The notes below the pieces were generated by a model. It worked only from the letters and a program-made list of their open reading frames with translations, was not told the origin of the DNA and ran no database searches. Source: Diphasiastrum complanatum (taxonomy: Eukaryota; Streptophyta; Lycopodiopsida; Lycopodiales; Lycopodiaceae). Taken from it: DNA of 64,000 nucleotides. The stretch covers positions 53,433,592 through 53,497,591 of the forward strand of contig CM055097.1 in NCBI GenBank assembly GCA_029204225.1, in the 5' to 3' direction. Made by a program: the position numbers and the translations under genes. Below, in pieces: positions 26,801 through 34,675 of the stretch. Each line of letters begins with the position of its first letter. The stretch's first letter is position 1.

Positions 26801-29800
26801 AGCAACCTGTCTGGCCCAATTTGTTTAATTTAAAACTCAAAAATCCGCTTGAATCTCTTAGTTGACCTCAGCTGGTAGGTCGCTAGTCTGTGGCAAACAA
26901 GTTTGAAGTTCAAACTCTTGAGAAATCTCGAAAAACAGGGATGAAATTCCACTTTTTCACCTCCCTGTCCAGCGCTGGCCCTGCTAGGAAAGTTTGCTTG
27001 AAAACCCCTCAAACTTCCTTGGATTTCTCTAGAAATTCAAAGGTAGATTGCTGATTCTACAGCGATGGACCTGCTAGCTGGTCTCTACTCTAAATCCTCT
27101 CTGAAATCTACTATCAGATCTTTGAAATCTGAGATAGATTGCTGCCTTTCTAGTGATTTACCTACAGAAGGAATTCTACTTCCTACAACTGTAAATTCTC
27201 AGTGAATTTCAAGAGTTTGAAGGCTGTGCACCTACAACGATTCTCCTCCTCTATTCCTCTCTGAGATGGAGATGGCTCTGATACCAGTGTAATAGATCCT
27301 AACACCTAGAGAAAATTTGGACTTGGAAAGGGCCCTATAAGGATTGCCACGTAGGATGACAATTTTTTGGCAATGTAAAATACTAAAATAAAATCTTTTA
27401 CTGTCCGCATTCTTGCCCACACAATCTTCGATGATTAGCTATTATGTGGGTAGTATAGTCTGTGACCGAAAAAAAAAAATCATAACTTTTGAACGACAAC
27501 TCAGATTGAGACGATTACGGTGCCATTAGAAAGCTCTCGACGAGAGCTTTTCAATGACACCCAACATGACCCAGTTTCGAGCTACAGTGAAGAAGTTATG
27601 GCCAGTCAAAGTTTGGTCGGTCAACACTTGGTCAACCCGATATCTAGAGATGGGTCATGTTGGGTGTCATTGAAAAGCTCTCGTCGAGGGCTTTCTAATG
27701 GCACCATAATCATCTCAATCTGAGTTGTCGTTTAAAAGTTACACTGTTTTTTTTTGTTGAGTTGCAAATGGCTTATTTACGGATTGCCCCCGATGCAAAA
27801 TTACATTTCTTTTAGTAAGAAATGAAAATCAATTTGAAGGAGCTACGTTACGTAGATTTCAAATTTGAGTGTTTTGATTGGACCATGTGGAAGAAAATTT
27901 TGAGAAAAATAATAAAAGGTATCTTTTTGAAAGGCCCCTATTGTGCTCAAATTTTCTCTAATGAGTAGGGCAAACACTAACTGATCCACCCAACCTTGCC
28001 TACTCCCTAATATAGAGTAAGTCCCTCCTAGTCCAGTGTGAGGATTGGTAGCATGCGGCTGCCAAGTGTCGACCACGTGTCACTGACGTGGCCCACTGCA
28101 CGTCGGGACCCAACTGCGGGCCCTGTCCTGCTGACAGGGTCCCTAGACTGTGTTAGGCCCGCCATGGCTATGGACCGTGCTGGGGCACACTACTCACATT
28201 GTCTTGCTCTGTTGGTCGTGTACGTTGGACACGACCCTGACTGTGGTATCTGACCTATCTGTGTTCTCTAGGGTTCGGCACTGGTTACGAGCTCGTAACA
28301 GCAACATACTTCGTTTTACACATCTTCCAATTCGTCCTTGACCGACACCTCCACATCTTCTGCTTTCAGACATTATATCTTCCATTTTTCCTTACCCAAC
28401 CTCATTCCATCATCACCCTTTCATTCCACAACATACTTGGCTTTACACACATCCCTTCTCAACCGATGCTTTCACCTGCCTTCTCACCCAAACCATTCCG
28501 TTCCACTGACACCACCAGTCAAATCTGAACTGACGCCACCAGTCAAATCTCAACCGTCGCCACCCTTAACCCTGTCTCAAATCTCAACCGGCAAACGTTT
28601 TCCAAAACACTGTTTTGTTTTTTCCATTTTTTCATCATGTCTTCCAACCCCAGTTCCAGTTTCGACGACCCGGATGCTAATAAGATCGACATCCAGCTGT
28701 GCAAATTGGATATTACCGAGATGCAGACCTGGTACTAGCAGGCAGAATCCTTTTTCAAGGCAATTGAGTTCCAAATCCCTGTCCTGACTGGGTATCAGAG
28801 TCCATACCTGCTACATGGCGTACGTGAATTATAATGCAACTGCGAGATCGTGCCAACTCATAGTTCCCCCTGTCAGGAACTATGTTTATAACATATCTTT
28901 TGCGGCGGCCGACTTGCACTCGAGGACCAAATGTTGTCACCAGGACGCTCCAGAAGATAGAGCAGATAGCCTATTTCAAATATATAGATCCCGCAGTGGA
29001 CAAATGGAAGAATAAAGACGGGTACCGCATTGAGGACATTAATGATCAACAACTGGCAGCGGCATGTGCATACTTGACCAGGTGCACACAACGACCACAA
29101 ACAAAGGTGTTGCGGGTACCCATGTCCTTATTCTACATGATGGCAGATTCACGACTGCATGCCCAAAACCTTTATGATTGGGCACAGTTTGCTTCGAACT
29201 GCCTTCACGACTGTGTTAACATTAAGAACAAGCAGTCGATAACCGTCCTGAGATATCTCATGACTGACATCACACTCCAGCAGATACAAAATCGGCCCAG
29301 GCTTCAACAACACCTACAAGTTGCAGACAAAGCATGGGACATCCCTATAGGGTCCAAATAGTCCAAGCGTCCACGCTCACGAGCTACTTTGAAGAGATTG
29401 AGGCATGTGAATTATGTTCAAGTTACTGTATCCTGGCTGCAACCTTTTATAAGAACTATCAACTAACAAACCTCACCTTGGCAAGCTATAGAAAGGTTCA
29501 AAAAATGACACTATCACCTCTAGTTGTATGAATAAGTTCACATGAGTTCCTCCACCAAAAATGTTAGGCTCTTTATATAGACAACTACAAAAATCAAAAA
29601 ATCAAGAACAAATGTGTTCATTCATGCAGTAAGATGGGATAACTACCACAAGAAACTAATCTTTGCATAAACTCAAATTCATACGAGAAAAGATAAAAGT
29701 TTGCTAGATGAACTGCACAGTTAGTACCCATATGAATACCTATCCTTTCTAAAAACCTAGATGAGAACTAGAAAAATAATTAAGCTCCAATGCAACTTCT

Positions 29801-30067
29801 TAAAAGCAATAAATCAGTCAAACAAACTTCCAAAACCAGAGCCATGCATAAAAAGGGAAAACATAAGAAAAGGATAGAAAATTGAGTCACCAATAAACAC
29901 TAAAAAATCTACCATCATGACATCGAATAAGAGCATTAGTTTCGATTAGTGATAAATTAGATTTAACTCTAGGGGCATGCCAACCCTCCAAGATATGCCA
30001 ATAAGAAATTCAAGTTTTGGGAGCTCAATATAAACTTCAAAATCGGTGTAAAACCCTAAAGTGGGGG

Positions 30068-30138
<71 letters not shown>

Positions 30139-32386
30139 TGGCCTGACGTGATTGAAGGACCATCTCAGCAGCTTTGGCACCAAATGCTTTATGGCGAGCA
30201 TGGTTCAGCAAAACACACAAATATTCGCTTGGATATCTCATTAAGTAGCGCACTGCCTATAAAAGATGCATACCAGTTTCAAATACCAGTGTGCTTTTTC
30301 AACTGTAATTACTTTCCTAAAATTTAACGACCAGTATGAGCCAGTAAGCCCTGAACATTACACTTCCGGGTTGAAAGGCTTTGCAAGTGAAATAGCACAA
30401 TAGGGTCAAGATGTTAAAAGACATTATATGTATCTCTGCTCAACTATGTCTTGATATCATCGAGAAGGTAAACCTTTTAGAACTCAGCAAAAACTCTTGC
30501 AAACTAATAATATATTGCAACCCTTGAGAGAAGTGTTCAACTAGATTGTAACCTGAGCTCTCCACCACCGTCTATCTGCAGCTCGGTGGTGCAAAAGGAG
30601 CTTTCCATCTACCTCTGTTGTCGGCTGCATCTGCTCCCAAGGCTTTCCCCAATGCCTTTGTGGAATAATAAAGTATGGATTAGGTGTATATCTTACAAAA
30701 ACGTTTTCCTAGAGAATTCCTATCTTAACATTCAGCCTGTAACATATGCAAGATTGATTATCTGATGTCAGACTTCAAAAGTAGGCTGGCTTGTTCCTAA
30801 CATGCAATGACCGTGTCAAAATTTTCCACGCATCATTTTGAAAGCAACTTGGAGTAAGAATCGTAACGTTGTCCCTTCCTAGAAGACTTTAACTCACTAT
30901 ATCAGGTGGAAATTGGAAAGCCTCAATCACATGCACTAGAATATTCATTGGCATTAATTTCTAAACAGCACTACCGCTGTAAGTCACAGAGCTTTAGTTT
31001 GAATGCACTGGAAGTGAAAACCTTTGCAAAAAGTAAGAACATACTGTGGTATTTTCCCCAACCAAATATCCTTGCTATTATACTGCTCTTTGCTAGTAAT
31101 AATGCCATTTTGCCAGGAGTCGTTTCGAGATGCCAAACCCAATGCACGAGCTCTACACTCATTTGAAGTTTCCGGGAAAAAATAGCACGACCAATGAGAG
31201 CGCTTATGCCCTGTTTTTTAATACATAAAACATAAAAATTCTTTATCAAACAAATAGGACATACAAATCCTTAGTAGACGAATAGCTCCTCTTACGATCT
31301 ACAACGGTTCACAGTTTGAAAGGTTCTGAAGGAAGCGTAGTTCATAGCAACTCACCGCTACAATCTTCGTGGTCCGCCCTGTTTAAATAACCAGTCACTA
31401 GAATCCTGTTTTCATTCATAGCAATGGCTAATATTCCGATCATAGCTGCTATCTGAGCTCCAATGCCATACCCTGGCTCTCTTTCCCAATCGGCAATCAG
31501 AAACCGCAGTTTCGGATCACTGCAATTTACAGGATGCTGGTGCAGCCACAAATCTCGCTGCACGCGCCTTGTCCTAGGGAGATTGTCTTCATCTCCTCCT
31601 TTAACCTGGTCTGACACATCAATTTTACATCATTGTGCTATAAACAAGCATCAAAATAACGACCAAGGAAGAGAATGTCCATCATCAAGCACCAGGGGTC
31701 TTAAGCTCCAATCATGTATCTAAGAACCATCACGCTTTTGGCGAGTGTCACACATGAAATCGAGATCTACATGAAATTTAAGCAGTTTAAATCTAAGTAC
31801 TTCCAGAGAGAGAGACGTCGGTAAATCAGCTATTAATCCTTAGACTCTGAGACATACCCATGGTGGATAAGGCCCATCGACCAAGCTCTTCTCGGCATAC
31901 AGCATTTCCTCTCCTGTATCTTCCAGATCCATTGACTTGCCTAGTTGGATTCCCATAAGGCCTTTCCACAATAGCCATCGTGGTCTCTTGCCGGCTTTCG
32001 AACGACTATCTAGCCTGACATTTCTCTTCGTAAGAGCTCTACAATCCCGCAAGTGTGGTGGTTGCACTGACTCAAGTAAGATTGAGCTCACACTTTCCCT
32101 GGTGAAATCCGTTGTTTCATTAATGTGTACAAGTTTTAAGTGATGAGAGGTGGCCCAACGATCCAGTAGTAGATTCTTCAGCGGATTGTCGTCATCGACC
32201 ATACCATTTTCCAAAATCCCTGACTGCGTCGCTTCTGTGATATGAAAACCTCTTCTATCTTTTGATAATTCATCACTGCCCGGCATTGAAAGCCCTTTGT
32301 TTATTGATGAATGGTTATCAGCCACCTGAGAATTTACAGAGCCTAGAAGACAGTTTGCCACACGGTCAGTTGAATTGTGCGTGCGC

Positions 32387-32435
<49 letters not shown>

Positions 32436-33296
32436 CTCCGGAAACTTGAAATAATTTTCTAAAGACAGCTTTCTGTGCTAAACTCCCAACCACACAGCGG
32501 TTGCAATGTGTTAGGTATACATTTCAAACACATTACGAAGAAAATATAGGTCGCTAATTTAAAATTCTGGTGAAAAGGTTCTTTCTTTGCAGCTGCTGCA
32601 GCATATGCTAGCACCAAATATGCAGGTGATGAATCTTCAGTGTTCCAAGTTTTGATATGGTTTGTGCCAAAATATTAACCCTTAATAGGTGTGACAACGT
32701 AGCAATAAGGACACTGCAGACAAACGCACTGTAACTTGCAGTCCGAGACATAAACAAACGCCCTGGAACTTGCAGAAGATGTATTTGTTTCATGAGGCTC
32801 ATTTCTTTGCCTTTTATCAAAGAAAGTATATCCTTACAAAAGATTTTTACCTGAAATGTTTGTGTCTTGCTTAAAATTTCACAGGCGATCTTTATCTTAG
32901 ATAATTAACACTTGTCTAAGAAAAATGCGCTCTACAGAAACTTTTCAGCAATATCTTCCATAATCAAGCGTGCAAAGCATGAATTCTAGCATTCGATGTC
33001 TAAACATGTTCGGTGCCAAGCTGTAAAATGACATCAGGTTCTCCTCACATATCTATACATATCTATTAAGGCTGCAAAGGATGTGCAATTTAGGCACCTG
33101 AAAAGGTTGCAATTGGAAAAGTAAGCTTTAATTCCGTAGACGAATTCAGCGAGTTCATCCATCTCTGCGATATCGTCCATATGCTTCTCTCGTCCAGAAG
33201 AGCAGACGTTATGAAAGCACCTAACAAGAATCCTAGGACTGCTGCTTTCCCAGGGCATCTCGTCATGTAGTGATAAAGAAGCTTCAGATGTTGCAT
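14558..33296 (-). CDS. FUT8/NodZ-like (GT23-type) glycosyltransferase, eight coding exons
   Basis: Joining exons 33296-33098, 32342-31858, 31605-31356, 31210-31045, 30655-30553, 30256-30134, 15402-15187 and 14836-14558 gives 1821 bases, 606 residues, with all phases agreeing and GT-AG introns. The protein starts with a short cytosolic tail, one membrane anchor (about residues 18-34), a variable stem, then the catalytic region: H-Q-H-P-x-N-C-S-D, the R-F-L-I-A-D-W-E block, R-R-W-W-R-A-Q, the nucleotide-sugar motif H-I-R-Q-G-D-K (about 472-478), I-W-L-S-T-E-M-Q, and the C-terminal [13 protein letters not shown]. This is the layout of a Golgi type II alpha-1,6-fucosyltransferase-like enzyme; the donor and acceptor are inferred, not shown. 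Upstream of the chosen ATG the frame is closed by a TAG. Intron 6 is 14.7 kb and full of transposons; the others are 145-755 bases. Confidence 0.88.
15187..15402 (-). CDS. Glycosyltransferase exon 7 (donor-binding motif)
   Basis: Encodes [26 protein letters not shown] and ends at I-W-L-S-T-E-M-Q. Acceptor TCTCACAG, donor GTAATC. 72 codons, phase 0 at both ends. Confidence 0.93.
15938..17330 (+). repeat. LTR-like repeat, copy 2, with 0.74-kb extra segment
   Basis: Starts TGTTAGCAGATTCC at 15,938 on the plus strand. Blocks 15,938-16,246 and about 16,985-17,240 match copy 1 (6455-7022) in inverted orientation. The segment between them has no counterpart in copy 1. The right end is unclear because the sequence grades into the minisatellite. 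It lies in intron 6 of the glycosyltransferase gene, upstream of a plus-strand gag remnant, and may be its 5' LTR. Confidence 0.5.
16247..16985 (+). repeat. Extra segment within LTR copy 2, LTR-like itself
   Basis: Absent from copy 1. It holds a TATTTAAG box near 16,295 and an AATAAA at 16,356-16,361, the promoter and poly(A) signals expected of an LTR. Could be a nested solo LTR, or sequence deleted from copy 1. Confidence 0.35.
17340..17922 (+). repeat. 24-26 bp minisatellite, about 22 degenerate units
   Basis: Units begin CTCGACCG (variants CTCAACC, CTTGACC) and repeat every 24-26 bases. Part of the array stays open on the plus strand as an L-D-R-containing eight-residue repeat, but I do not regard it as a gene. 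Related arrays are at 20,615-20,740 and 28,445-28,590. Confidence 0.9.
18192..19230 (+). pseudogene. Ty3/gypsy gag remnant
   Basis: After a possible ATG at 18,192 several frames share a retrotransposon gag core: P-K-L-D-L-P-K-Y, then F-x-x-x-C-D-V-Y-G, A-R-E-W-F, the [12 protein letters not shown] block, and a glutamine-rich tail. Stops and frameshifts interrupt it at least four times. It is antisense to the surrounding glycosyltransferase intron. The minisatellite lies just upstream, in the position of a leader. Confidence 0.75.
19262..19570 (+). pseudogene. Chromodomain gypsy integrase tail and chromodomain (remnant)
   Basis: Y-R-L-Q-L-P-A-S followed by D-V-F resembles the integrase C-terminal module of plant chromodomain gypsy elements, and G-R-P-I-E-E-A-T-W is a chromodomain signature. 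The frame is broken. RT and the integrase core are missing, so either the element has a large internal deletion or gag at 18.2-19.2 kb came from another element. Confidence 0.65.
19675..20150 (+). repeat. LTR-like segment with TATA box
   Basis: Follows the chromodomain remnant after a purine-rich CCAGGGAGAG. It contains TATAAGTA at 19,925-19,932 and pyrimidine-rich repeated phrases (GCTTATGTG(C/A)TGCTTTCATAGCTTA) further on. Probably the 3' LTR of the remnant. Boundaries are approximate. Confidence 0.45.
20615..20740 (+). repeat. 24-bp minisatellite, second array
   Basis: About five units beginning CTC(G/A)ACCGGAG, with two exact 24-base spacings. Same family as the 17.3-17.9 kb array. It lies in the sequence that hosts the gypsy-B insertion. 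Confidence 0.85.
21209..21306 (+). repeat. 98-bp direct repeat, left copy
   Basis: Starts TCCTTGACCGACACCTC and closely matches 28,335-28,432. The two were tandem neighbours, about 29 bases apart, before gypsy-B inserted between them. Confidence 0.85.
21302..21306. repeat. Target-site duplication of gypsy-B, left
   Basis: GCAAC abuts the left LTR and recurs at 28,301-28,305 beside the right LTR. Confidence 0.85.
21307..21664 (-). repeat. 3' LTR of gypsy-B (358 bp)
   Basis: Ends TGTAAT...ATAACA. Matches the right LTR outside its insertion. Confidence 0.93.
21665..21675 (-). other. Polypurine tract of gypsy-B
   Basis: GGGGGAGGGAG on the minus strand, lying between the stop codon of the polyprotein and the 3' LTR. 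Confidence 0.88.
21676..22089 (-). pseudogene. gypsy-B chromodomain and integrase C-terminus
   Basis: Minus-strand frames show Y-L-V-K-W and A-T-W-E, the core of a chromodomain, ending at TAA 21,676-21,678 right before the polypurine tract. In live relatives this module steers integration to particular chromatin. The junction with the integrase above is out of frame. Confidence 0.8.
22090..23034 (-). pseudogene. gypsy-B integrase
   Basis: 22,798-23,034 has the H-H-C-C zinc module (H ... G-H-P-G ... C-x-x-C). 22,090-22,758 holds the catalytic core: Asp in M-D-F-I, Asp in S-D-R-D, Glu in Q-T-E-R-V-N. Both blocks share a frame and are parted by a stop near 22,798. The end is disrupted by a 26-base tandem duplication (22,101-22,126 and 22,127-22,152), which shifts the frame. 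Confidence 0.92.
23234..24511 (-). pseudogene. gypsy-B reverse transcriptase and RNase H (open for 425 codons)
   Basis: The longest open frame in the window. It has the RT blocks [14 protein letters not shown] and the catalytic F-L-D-D-I-L-V-Y box, the connection, and RNase H with T-D-A-S and the T-D-H-x-S-L block. Two normally invariant glycines look replaced by arginine: in L-R-S-R-Y-H-Q and in M-P-F-R-L-T-N-A-P. The upstream part of RT (to 24,845) lies in another frame, so the polyprotein is broken even though this stretch stays open. Confidence 0.94.
24399..24845 (-). pseudogene. gypsy-B protease-RT linker
   Basis: Contains [17 protein letters not shown], the conserved entry to gypsy RT. 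It ends in a frame different from the RT core, indicating a frameshift near 24,510. Confidence 0.85.
24888..25622 (-). pseudogene. gypsy-B zinc knuckle and aspartic protease
   Basis: Begins with a lysine-rich region, then the CCHC knuckle [14 protein letters not shown] (about 25,410), then an aspartic protease with [10 protein letters not shown]. The usual D-S-G or D-T-G triad reads D-D-G here, which may reflect mutation. Confidence 0.88.
25630..26453 (-). pseudogene. gypsy-B gag
   Basis: ATG at 26,451-26,453 opens an acidic N-terminal region with a likely coiled coil ([19 protein letters not shown]). The core follows in another frame with W-W-L-N-L-Q-E-T-G and [13 protein letters not shown] frameshift near 25,965 separates the two. 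Confidence 0.88.
26454..27273 (-). other. gypsy-B 5' leader
   Basis: 820 bases between primer site and gag. Phrases such as CTGCTAG and GATTGCTG recur. No open frame is convincing. Confidence 0.6.
27274..27286 (-). other. Primer-binding site of gypsy-B (tRNA-iMet type)
   Basis: Plus strand GGCTCTGATACCA, the complement of TGGTATCAGAGCC, one base from the 5' LTR. Confidence 0.93.
27307..27960. mobile_element. MITE-like insertion in the gypsy-B 5' LTR
   Basis: Present only in the right LTR. Its ends are a 13-base perfect inverted repeat, TAGAGAAAATTTG, with looser similarity extending to about 40 bases. TA flanks or forms both ends, so a TA target duplication is possible. No coding capacity. 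Superfamily not identified. Confidence 0.65.
27483..27741. repeat. 90-bp imperfect inverted repeat (fold-back)
   Basis: Arms 27,483-27,572 and 27,652-27,741 are near-perfect reverse complements, separated by 79 bases. Each arm itself contains the short palindrome CTCTCG(A/T)CGAG. The transcript could form a long hairpin. Confidence 0.88.
28301..28305. repeat. Target-site duplication of gypsy-B, right
   Basis: GCAAC, equal to 21,302-21,306. Confidence 0.85.
28335..28432 (+). repeat. 98-bp direct repeat, right copy
   Basis: Closely matches 21,209-21,306; see the left copy. Confidence 0.85.
28445..28590 (+). repeat. Minisatellite, third array (degenerate)
   Basis: Several units of (G)TCAAATCTCAACCG and relatives. 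Same family as the arrays at 17.3 and 20.6 kb. It lies just upstream of the unknown ORF remnant, in leader position. Confidence 0.65.
28637..29361 (+). pseudogene. Broken ORF of unknown family, possibly a gag-like protein
   Basis: ATG at 28,637 begins a frame rich in Ser and Asp that meets a TAG at W-Y-stop. The coding character moves to a second frame near 28,812 ([10 protein letters not shown]) and to a third near 28,925. The last block, to the TAG ending at 29,361, is open for over 140 codons and mostly helical in character, with [23 protein letters not shown] and I-T-L-Q-Q-I-Q. I do not recognise it. It follows a minisatellite leader like the one before the gag remnant at 18.2 kb, so a retroelement gag is a reasonable guess. 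It is antisense in the glycosyltransferase intron, 0.8 kb from exon 6. Confidence 0.5.
29362..30070. other. Intron 6 sequence, no feature recognised
   Basis: AT-rich intron sequence between the unknown ORF remnant and the microsatellite next to exon 6. Confidence 0.5.
30071..30132. repeat. Compound (TA)17(GA)14 microsatellite at a splice donor
   Basis: TA from 30,071 to 30,104, then GA to 30,132. On the minus strand the TC part begins inside the GT donor of exon 6. Confidence 0.95.
30134..30256 (-). CDS. Glycosyltransferase exon 6
   Basis: Encodes [12 protein letters not shown] and N-H-A-R-H. The donor is GTCTCT and runs straight into a (TC)n(TA)n tract. The next exon is 14.7 kb away and joins in phase 0. 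Confidence 0.9.
30553..30655 (-). CDS. Glycosyltransferase exon 5
   Basis: Encodes [13 protein letters not shown] and R-R-W-W-R-A-Q. Acceptor AAAG, donor GTTACA, ends in phase 0. Confidence 0.9.
31045..31210 (-). CDS. Glycosyltransferase exon 4
   Basis: Encodes [13 protein letters not shown], a cysteine-containing block typical of the family. Acceptor after AAACAG, donor GTATGT, phase 2. Confidence 0.9.
31356..31605 (-). CDS. Glycosyltransferase exon 3
   Basis: Encodes [11 protein letters not shown] and the I-A-D-W-E ... G-Y-G-I-G-A-Q block with N-R-A-D-H at the end. Donor GTGAGT, phase 1. Confidence 0.92.
31858..32342 (-). CDS. Glycosyltransferase exon 2 (stem region)
   Basis: The acceptor CTTCTAG at 32,343 is the one that restores the phase left by exon 1. 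A (TC)22 tract lies 46 bases upstream in the sense direction. The exon ends with [10 protein letters not shown] and Y-P-P-W, conserved in this family, at donor GTATGT. Confidence 0.82.
32389..32432. repeat. (GA)22 microsatellite in intron 1
   Basis: In gene sense it is (TC)22 and lies 46 bases upstream of the exon 2 acceptor, where it could act as or lengthen the polypyrimidine tract. Confidence 0.95.
33098..33296 (-). CDS. Glycosyltransferase exon 1 (membrane anchor)
   Basis: ATG at 33,294-33,296 opens a frame with basic residues followed by a hydrophobic segment [17 protein letters not shown], a signal anchor. A second in-frame Met ten codons later could also start. Donor CAG|GTGCCT; ends in phase 1. 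Confidence 0.8.
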
Positions 33297-34487
33297 TGCG
33301 GGTGCCGCACAACTCTACATTTTTCAGCATCAGATTGCTGCAAGATCCATAGAGTATCATAAGCAGCTTCAAATTCTCGGAATCAAACCTCCTGAAGCCT
33401 CAAGGATAAAATACTGAGAACCTCGTAGGAGCTTGCAAATCTTTTCACATCTTGTAGCACAAGTCTGCCTTCAATTATTCAAAAGACGATCAACATCCTT
33501 TTTTCTGCCGCAGATAATGTGAGCCACATTCACCGCTATAGAAGGAATCAGAAAGAAGCATCTGAATCATATTCCACCTTCCATCTCGCTTCCTGCTCAA
33601 GTCTACCCTCCTTTCCTTAGTGCTTACAGCTCGGATTTCTGTAACTTTTACAAAAGCAATGAGCACCTACTCTCTTTGTCCCCCGTAAGCACCTACCTTC
33701 TTTCTCCTTGATAACAAAATGTGTGCACTGTACATGCTATCGCCGTATTAGGCAGTATCTTAGAGATTTTTAATAATGTATTATCATGCGCATTCAGTAA
33801 AGTTAGTAAAACTATACTTATGTCACGATGCTTAGATCTTTTCCGATTGATATCCTGAACTTCCTTAGGTTCCTAGTAAGCTACACTCCAAAGTTTTTTT
33901 GACAATACAGCCTTCAATATGTTCACTGCAATGAAGCCATCGCCGAGGATTTAACAAATACGGCCTTCAATATCTTTACTGCAGCTGCGGAGAAGATCCA
34001 GCAAGCAGTAGAACCAGCTATCCCAAGTCAGTAAACCGTCGTTCTCAAACAATTGTCAACATATATATCAATCACAATCATATATTTCCACTGCATTTTT
34101 GTCACCTGGGAGCTTATCATAGGCTACCCAGTTTGCCGTCCACTTATTCTATGCGTGTGTTATAGAATGCATTGCATAGCCAAAAATGGGGGAGGTTGTA
34201 CCTAGCCCACAGTGGCGACAGTAGGATGCAGGTACGCCTGAGTCCCACTTTTTAGCTACAATTATTAAAGCACATAAAGATTCTAGTCTCTACATATTTA
34301 TATTTTGTAGAGATAAAATAAAACATAAATCTATCAAGTTTTCGGAATTACACTAACAAATTATAACATGATCACCTCCTAGTACCAAAACAGAGGTGAT
34401 ATCTATTCAATGCTCGTCGCCTCTATTGACCACTGCCACCCACTCCAAGCTGCATGAAACCGAGGGACCTCAATCCTCGCTGCCTGC
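33297..34487 (-). promoter_or_regulatory. 5' flank of the glycosyltransferase gene
   Basis: Should contain the 5' untranslated region and promoter. I could not place a TATA box or transcription start with confidence. A short duplicated phrase (GCCTTCAATAT...TTTACTGCA) lies at about 33,910-33,985. Confidence 0.35.
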
Positions 34488-34530
34488 CTCCCCCACCCTA
34501 CCCTACCCCACCCCATCCCACCCTCCTCGG
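34488..34530. repeat. C-rich tract (G-quadruplex candidate on minus strand)
   Basis: CCCAC and CCCTAC phrases repeat, giving at least five runs of three or more C in about 40 bases. Confidence 0.65.
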
Positions 34531-34619
34531 CGCTCCTCGCAGAATTATAATTCTTTGTTTTGGTTGCTGCAGCCGGACGGTGAGCTCCCACAACTTACCT
34601 TGGCATTTTGTTTACTAAT

Positions 34620-34621
<2 letters not shown>

Positions 34622-34671
<50 letters not shown>
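34622..34671. repeat. (TC)25 microsatellite
   Basis: Perfect run. The sequence before it does not match the LINE 3' end seen at the other TC tracts. Confidence 0.95.

Positions 34672-34675
<4 letters not shown>

Larger units (their letters stand above)
21307..28300 (-). mobile_element. Ty3/gypsy chromodomain LTR retrotransposon (gypsy-B), nearly complete, defective
   Basis: A 6,994-base element on the minus strand with both LTRs, primer site, polypurine tract, gag, protease, RT, RNase H, integrase and chromodomain in the Ty3/gypsy order, flanked by the 5-base duplication GCAAC. It lies inside intron 6 of the glycosyltransferase gene, in the same orientation as the gene. The reading frame is broken several times. 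The two LTRs differ in length (358 and 1013 bases) because the right one carries a 654-base inverted-repeat-bounded insertion. Confidence 0.95.
27288..28300 (-). repeat. 5' LTR of gypsy-B (1013 bp, with insertion)
   Basis: Same ends as the left LTR, and matching sequence from about 27,964 to 28,300. Bases 27,307-27,960 have no counterpart there. Confidence 0.92.

Noticed and set aside
32343-32493. Extension of glycosyltransferase exon 2 through the (TC)22 tract as Ser-Leu repeats
   Set aside because: The phase left by exon 1 requires the CTTCTAG acceptor at 32,343, which excludes the microsatellite.
34488-34530. Interstitial telomere repeat
   Set aside because: CCCTAC and CCCAC words do not match the plant telomere unit CCCTAAA.
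34622-34671. Another (TC)n-tailed LINE end on the plus strand
   Set aside because: The upstream TTTACTAATGA is only weakly similar to the core, and no stem is present.
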